A stretch of 9,977 nucleotides of DNA, from NCBI GenBank assembly GCA_051275515.1, contig JBNMOT010000127.1, positions 1 to 9,977 of the forward strand, in the 5' to 3' direction. Both the position numbers and the translations under genes were made by a program. The number at the start of each line of letters is the position of its first letter. Position 1 is the first letter of the stretch. Of this stretch, positions 6,905-9,977 are shown piece by piece. Origin of the DNA: Oleispira sp051275515 (GTDB lineage Bacteria; Pseudomonadota; Gammaproteobacteria; Pseudomonadales; Oceanobacteraceae). Under the pieces are notes generated by a model. The model saw only the letters and a list, made by a program, of their open reading frames with translations. It was not told where the DNA came from and searched no databases.

Positions 6905-7486
6905 TTACGCTAGGTTAGCGTTAGCGAATTCCCAGTTAACCAACGACCAGAAACCTTTCAGGTAATCAGGACGTACATTGCGGTAATCAATGTAATAAGC
7001 ATGCTCCCACAAATCGACAGTAATAAGAGGTGTAATACCTTCTTCTGTTAATGGTGTGCCAGCGTTAGACGTATTAACGATGTCTAAAGAACCGTCCGCT
7101 AACTGAACTAACCAAGTCCAGCTAGAACCGAAGTTGTTCACCGCTTTGTCGTTCAATTTTTCTTTAAGTGCTTCAAAAGAACCGAAAGATGCATTGATCG
7201 CTTCAGCGATAGCGCCCGTTGGTTCGCCGCCGCCATTAGGGCTCAAGCTGTTCCAGTAGAACGTGTGGTTCCAGATTTGTGCTGCGTTATTGAACACACC
7301 GCCAGTAGAAGTCTTAACGATTTCTTCTAGAGATTTGTTTTCGTCAGCGGTTCCACCGATAAGACCATTTAACTTAACAACGTAAGTATTGTGGTGCTTA
7401 CCATAGTGAAATGACAACGTTTCTGCAGAAATATGTGGCTCTAATGCATCTTGTGCATAAGGCAATGCTGGTAATTCAAACGCCAT
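6905..7486 (-). CDS. sodB: Superoxide dismutase [Fe], SodB
   Basis: SodB is a cytoplasmic homodimeric iron superoxide dismutase that converts superoxide to hydrogen peroxide and oxygen. I take the ATG at 7486 as the start: it gives MAFELPALPY, the normal N-terminus, and exactly 193 residues, as in E. coli SodB. A strong GGAGAGAG ribosome-binding site lies just upstream. A longer frame opening at 7585 would add 33 residues with no counterpart in the family. The four metal ligands are visible: H27 (SFHYGKHH), H74 (WNHTFYW), D158 and H162 (DLWEHAYYIDYRN). Q70 in AAQIWNH is the outer-sphere Gln position typical of the iron enzymes rather than the manganese ones. The gene is monocistronic by its own promoter and terminator signals. 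In relatives it is induced by iron sufficiency through Fur and small RNAs, but no such element can be shown here. Confidence 0.97.
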   Translation of the reverse strand: MAFELPALPYAQDALEPHISAETLSFHYGKHHNTYVVKLNGLIGGTADENKSLEEIVKTSTGGVFNNAAQIWNHTFYWNSLSPNGGGEPTGAIAEAINASFGSFEALKEKLNDKAVNNFGSSWTWLVQLADGSLDIVNTSNAGTPLTEEGITPLITVDLWEHAYYIDYRNVRPDYLKGFWSLVNWEFANANLA

Positions 7487-7573
7487 GTTTCTCTCTCCGA
7501 TATGAGCTGAATGATGCGGATAAACGGCAAGATTCAAATAGGATTGAAGCTTCACTTCCGCAATCAGAAGTGA

Positions 7574-7582
7574 ATGATAGCA
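7574..7582 (-). promoter_or_regulatory. Candidate extended -10 promoter of sodB
   Basis: Read on the - strand the bases are TGC-TATCAT: a 5/6 match to TATAAT with the TGn extension, and no good -35 box. Transcription would start near 7567, giving a leader of about 80 bases before sodB. The box overlaps one arm of a 7-bp inverted repeat, AGCACAC (7579-7585) and GTGTGCT (7614-7620). Confidence 0.4.
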
Positions 7583-7620
7583 CACCTTTAATTATCCGCT
7601 ACGCATGTAAAATGTGTGCT

Positions 7621-7649
7621 TTTAGTTTAACACGCTTATCCGTTATACT
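7621..7649 (+). promoter_or_regulatory. Candidate promoter for the coiled-coil protein gene
   Basis: TATACT (7644-7649, 5/6 match to the -10 consensus) is preceded at 17 bases by a weak TTTAGT (7621-7626). It would give a leader of about 105 bases before the ATG at 7761, containing the TACTCGG repeats described separately. Confidence 0.35.
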
Positions 7650-7759
7650 CGGGCCACAAATATATCTAAAAAATAGCGATGAATGGATGCCTACGTGAGT
7701 ACGAAGGTGTGAGTACTCGGTATTAATAACCATAATAATGAATCAGGTACTCGGGGCAC
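7646..7759 (+). repeat. Short repeated motifs (TACTCGGG-CAC, GTGAGTAC) in the leader of the coiled-coil gene
   Basis: TACTCGGGCCAC (7646-7657) and TACTCGGGGCAC (7748-7759) differ at one of 12 bases, and the second abuts the start codon. A third TACTCGG is at 7714-7720, inside the palindrome GAGTACTC (7711-7718). GTGAGTAC occurs at 7695-7702 and again at 7709-7716. The repeats are seen directly; no function is assigned. Confidence 0.45.
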
Positions 7760-7760
7760 T

Positions 7761-8606
7761 ATGTCAAACGATCAAGAATCAATACCTAAGATGCAAGCAT
7801 CACAAGAAGACATGGCTATACGCCAAAAGCAGTTACAACAGCGTCGTTTGGCCGCCCAGCGTGCAGCAAAGATTAATCCTGCAGCACCGCAGATAGCCGC
7901 CGCGCCTAAGCAAACACTGGCTATGGTTGCTTTAATACTAAGTCTGGGTATAGGGGGGCTTGCCGGTTTTTTATTTATGCAATTAGAAGAAGCTCATTCA
8001 CAGTTGAGTAGGGCAGAAGGTATTCTAAATGGTCACGCAACAAATTTAGCGGTATTGAATGATAAATTATCGGCTTCCGATGAAAATTCAACCCTATCGG
8101 TTGGCGCACTAAAAGTATTATTAAAAGATAACGCCAAAGAGATTCGCAAGCTTTGGGATCTTACCAATAAAACGAACAAACCGAACATTGAGAAAAATTC
8201 AAAAGCGATTTTAGGTGTTAAAACATCCGTTGTTAAGGTAGATGTAAAGGCGACAGGGATCGATAAAAAAGTTGTTGCGGCTAATAGTAATATTTCTAGC
8301 AATAAAAATAATATTTCTGGCAACAAAAATAGTATTGCCGCACTAAAAGCCAGCTTAGCCAATAGCCAAAAGTCTTTGGAAGCGAATCTGGCAGATCTTA
8401 AGTCGTCCGTGACGGGTTTACCTGCAGCCACTGAGGTGCGTATTGGTAACAATGAGCAGTCTATTCGTTCTATCGACGCGACACGCAAGAAGTTAAATAG
8501 CTCTATGGCAGAGGTAGAGTCTCAATTTAATGAAATGAAACTAGAAATCGAAGATATTCAAATTCGTTTAGACCGCATGCAAAACGCCATGACAGGTACT
8601 CTTTAA
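7761..8606 (+). CDS. Hypothetical single-pass membrane protein with long coiled coil
   Basis: I do not recognise this 281-residue protein. Its first 50 residues are Gln/Ala/Arg-rich and positively charged (RQKQLQQRRLAAQRAAK), so probably cytoplasmic. One membrane helix follows at about 52-73 (TLAMVALILSLGIGGLAGFL). After it comes a long, polar, Lys/Asn/Ser-rich region with heptad-like spacing of Ile, Leu and Val. This looks like a periplasmic coiled coil running to the C-terminus (EIEDIQIRLDRMQ). Residues around 177-197 contain a tandem heptad duplication (ISSNKNN, ISGNKNS, IAALKAS). There are no enzymatic motifs and no Cys. The topology resembles envelope scaffold or chemotaxis-adaptor-like helices, but that is only shape. 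The start ATG has a weak GGGG ribosome-binding site 4 bases away. The next gene begins 5 bases after its stop, so the two probably form an operon and act together. Confidence 0.8.
   Translation: MSNDQESIPKMQASQEDMAIRQKQLQQRRLAAQRAAKINPAAPQIAAAPKQTLAMVALILSLGIGGLAGFLFMQLEEAHSQLSRAEGILNGHATNLAVLNDKLSASDENSTLSVGALKVLLKDNAKEIRKLWDLTNKTNKPNIEKNSKAILGVKTSVVKVDVKATGIDKKVVAANSNISSNKNNISGNKNSIAALKASLANSQKSLEANLADLKSSVTGLPAATEVRIGNNEQSIRSIDATRKKLNSSMAEVESQFNEMKLEIEDIQIRLDRMQNAMTGTL
8289..8330 (+). repeat. Tandem 21-bp duplication inside the coiled-coil gene
   Basis: Two adjacent 21-base units (8289-8309 and 8310-8330) match at 19 of 21 positions and encode NISSNKN and NISGNKN. A more diverged third heptad follows. 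Each unit adds one heptad, which keeps the coiled-coil register. Confidence 0.7.
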
Positions 8607-8611
8607 GTCTA

Positions 8612-9511
8612 TTGTCTTACCTCGCAAATAAACAAGGCGTGCTGATTTTATTACAGCATGCCTTGGCACGTCCTCAGCTGGAATTCTTAGATATACAGAT
8701 TTTCCGTCAGCATTTAAGCGCGGGCTTTCAATCCTATTCTACTGTGGATAACGCCCTCTATTTGGGCGCGCAATCGGCAACCCCAGGTATGGCGTTTTTA
8801 GCGGGGTATCAGAATGCGATTCGCTGCTTGGATGCTGATTGCCCTAATGATGAATTGGCCGCATTTTGTGTGTCAGAAAAAGGGGTAAAGAAACCTTGGG
8901 ATATGGCGACTCATATTTCAATAGCCGATGGCACTTATCGCCTAAATGGGCAAAAAGGCTATGTCATGCTTTTACCCAATGAATTAGACCGTATGTATGT
9001 TGTGGCTAAAAACTCGGAGGATCAGCTTCGTTGCCTTTATTTATCGGTGAACAGTTCTGGTGTGTCGGCCACTGATCGTTTATCGGCGCCTTTTATAGAG
9101 GACATACCCCACCGCGGAGTTCGCTTTGATAATGTGCTTATTCCTGCCGATCAGTTGTTTGATATCAAGGGCCATCAGCAGGCGAATAAACCTTTTCGCT
9201 ACTGGGAAGATGTTCACGTTGCATTATCGATGATGGGCTGGATGTCGCGAGAGTTGCTTGAGCATGGACAATCATTCAACGATCTCGCTGATATGATGCA
9301 ACTTATGAACGATTTAACAAAAAGCTTTGAAGAGCATTCAGGTTATTATTCTCTTGAAAGTATTTCATGGCTGGACAAAAGCCATGAAATGATGGATTAC
9401 CATGCTCAATACTTATCAACACAGGTGAGAAACTTGTGGCTAAAAGACAGGTTGTTATTACAGATGGGGCAGAAACTGCGCCATTTAGTGAAAGTAAAAA
9501 TAGTTAATTAA
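8612..9511 (+). CDS. Short acyl-CoA dehydrogenase-like protein, probably lacking part of the fold
   Basis: The 299-residue protein resembles the acyl-CoA dehydrogenase (ACAD) flavoprotein family but is much shorter than the usual 380 or more. The recognisable part is the beta-barrel middle domain, about 83-185. AAFCVSEKGVKKPWDMATHI stands where ACADs have the 'TEP..GSD' strand. Next comes GTYRLNGQKGYVM (107-119), matching the 'G.Y.LNG.K.F.' strand, and then HRGVRFDNVLIPADQLF (167-183), a strong ACAD signature. About 80 residues precede the middle domain (normally over 110). The C-terminal helical part is about 110 residues (normally about 150), with no recognisable catalytic Glu region. It may be a degenerate or repurposed flavoprotein. 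It starts at TTG only 5 bases after the upstream stop, with a poor ribosome-binding site. The first internal Met is residue 60, so TTG with translational coupling is the best guess. No frameshift is evident. Confidence 0.7.
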   Translation: MSYLANKQGVLILLQHALARPQLEFLDIQIFRQHLSAGFQSYSTVDNALYLGAQSATPGMAFLAGYQNAIRCLDADCPNDELAAFCVSEKGVKKPWDMATHISIADGTYRLNGQKGYVMLLPNELDRMYVVAKNSEDQLRCLYLSVNSSGVSATDRLSAPFIEDIPHRGVRFDNVLIPADQLFDIKGHQQANKPFRYWEDVHVALSMMGWMSRELLEHGQSFNDLADMMQLMNDLTKSFEEHSGYYSLESISWLDKSHEMMDYHAQYLSTQVRNLWLKDRLLLQMGQKLRHLVKVKIVN

Positions 9512-9583
9512 CGTCAGGCGCGATCAATTTGTGCAATGTGGGTCGATATTCAGCGAGCAATAATATTGATGCAATAATAGGTG

Positions 9584-9605
9584 GAGTTTTCATTTTATAA
9601 AACTC
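9584..9605 (+). terminator. Weak hairpin downstream of the ACAD-like gene (possible terminator)
   Basis: GAGTTTT (9584-9590) pairs with AAAACTC (9599-9605) around an 8-base loop. The stem is AT-rich and no T-run follows directly; a T6 run comes later, at about 9619-9624. It is the only terminator-like candidate after the 9511 stop. Confidence 0.25.
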
Positions 9606-9623
9606 AATGTTGTGTTGCTTTTT

Positions 9624-9657
9624 TGTTATGCATGGCATCATGCAATTGGCAATAACA
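9624..9657. repeat. Nested inverted repeats upstream of the lipoprotein gene
   Basis: TGCATG (9629-9634) and CATGCA (9639-9644) form a hairpin with a GCAT loop. An outer pair, TGTTAT (9624-9629) and ATAACA (9652-9657), surrounds it. This lies 38 bases or more upstream of the lipoprotein ATG and could be an operator or an RNA structure. No clear promoter was found in this gap. GCAATAATA is also directly repeated at 9557-9565 and 9571-9579. Confidence 0.3.
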
Positions 9658-9694
9658 TAATGCTAAAGGATCCCTTTGTGGATAGGACATAATA

Positions 9695-9977
9695 ATGATA
9701 AGAATCGTATTATTGCTGCTATCGGTAGTCATCTTACCGAGTTGCACACTTTACCAGTCTATTGGTCATAATTACGGAAGTTTTGTTTCTGTACCTAATG
9801 GACAAGACTTTCAACCTGTCGGTTATCGTTGGGATTATGAGCACACTGCTTTAGTTTATGTGTATCGCCCAGCGTCTAATTGGGCCAATGATGAACTAGA
9901 AGCCCCTAGCTTTTACTTGAACGATGAGCACTTATTTAATATCAGAGGCAATGGTTATACTTGGTACGAATTAAAAC
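9695..9977 (+). CDS. DUF2846-type lipoprotein, 5' part (3' end outside window)
   Basis: The frame is open from the ATG at 9695 to the window end, showing 94 residues. It begins with a lipoprotein signal peptide: MIR, then a hydrophobic core, then the lipobox LPSC with C17 as the lipidated residue. Thr at +2 predicts the outer membrane rather than inner-membrane retention. The mature part has ALVYVYRPASNW (52-63), then PSFYLNDEHLFNIRGNGYTWYELK (71-94). The Y-RP and F-LN-D--L..I..G.Y pattern is typical of DUF2846 lipoproteins, whose function is not known. A good AGGA ribosome-binding site (9684-9687) lies 7 bases upstream of the start. It is separated from the ACAD-like gene by 183 bases and is probably a separate transcript. 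Confidence 0.75.
   Translation, partial: MIRIVLLLLSVVILPSCTLYQSIGHNYGSFVSVPNGQDFQPVGYRWDYEHTALVYVYRPASNWANDELEAPSFYLNDEHLFNIRGNGYTWYELK

Noticed and set aside
7487..7585. Extended N-terminus of SodB from an ATG at 7585
   Set aside because: The extra 33 residues have no counterpart in Fe-SODs. The ATG at 7486 has a strong ribosome-binding site and gives the exact family length.
7411..7698. Open frame of 95 codons on + overlapping the 5' end of sodB
   Set aside because: It is antisense to the sodB start and its promoter, has no family resemblance and no good ribosome-binding site.
8033..8488. Open frame of 151 codons on - inside the coiled-coil gene, hydrophobic-rich
   Set aside because: The hydrophobic run is the antisense shadow of Lys/Asn/Ser-rich codons. 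The + frame has a clear start, a membrane helix and a coiled coil, and is followed by a coupled gene.

Overview
The window looks like a chromosomal stretch from a moderately AT-leaning gammaproteobacterium, probably a marine Oceanospirillales/Cellvibrionales-type organism. The reasons are a GspN-containing type II secretion system (T2SS), an m7GTP-type Maf protein (YceF), an E. coli-length iron superoxide dismutase, and an exported hydrolase with a GlyGly-CTERM tail, a sorting signal known from T2SS-carrying gammaproteobacteria. The taxonomic placement is inference from gene content only. No mobile element, CRISPR array, tRNA or rRNA was recognised.

Left part (1-2435): the 3' end of a DsbA/2-hydroxychromene-2-carboxylate isomerase-like gene on + converges on a large secreted alpha/beta hydrolase gene on -. 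A hairpin with a T-tract lies between them. The hydrolase has a signal peptide, a GHSLGA nucleophile elbow, one thrombospondin type-3-like calcium repeat and a C-terminal GlyGly-CTERM tail. A 318-bp divergent intergenic region with a perfect 9-bp inverted repeat separates it from the secretion genes.

Centre-left (2436-6135): gspN, gspC and gspD run on + and end in a strong hairpin. They encode the inner-membrane N protein, the inner-membrane/periplasmic clamp C, and the outer-membrane secretin D. All three use non-ATG starts (TTG, GTG, GTG). The gspE-gspM genes are not here, so the T2SS is split between loci, as in Pseudomonas, where xcpPQ is a separate transcript. The neighbouring GlyGly-CTERM hydrolase is a plausible T2SS client.

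Centre-right (6136-7486): yceF (maf) and sodB lie on -. Each has its own terminator, and the sodB terminator carries a C(UUCG)G tetraloop. The sodB gene appears to start from an extended -10 promoter.

Right part (7487-9977): divergent from sodB, a two-gene unit encodes an unrecognised single-pass membrane coiled-coil protein and, 5 bp later, a 299-residue protein resembling the middle of an acyl-CoA dehydrogenase but lacking much of the normal fold. This pair is the least explained part of the window. The window ends inside a small lipoprotein gene of DUF2846 type.
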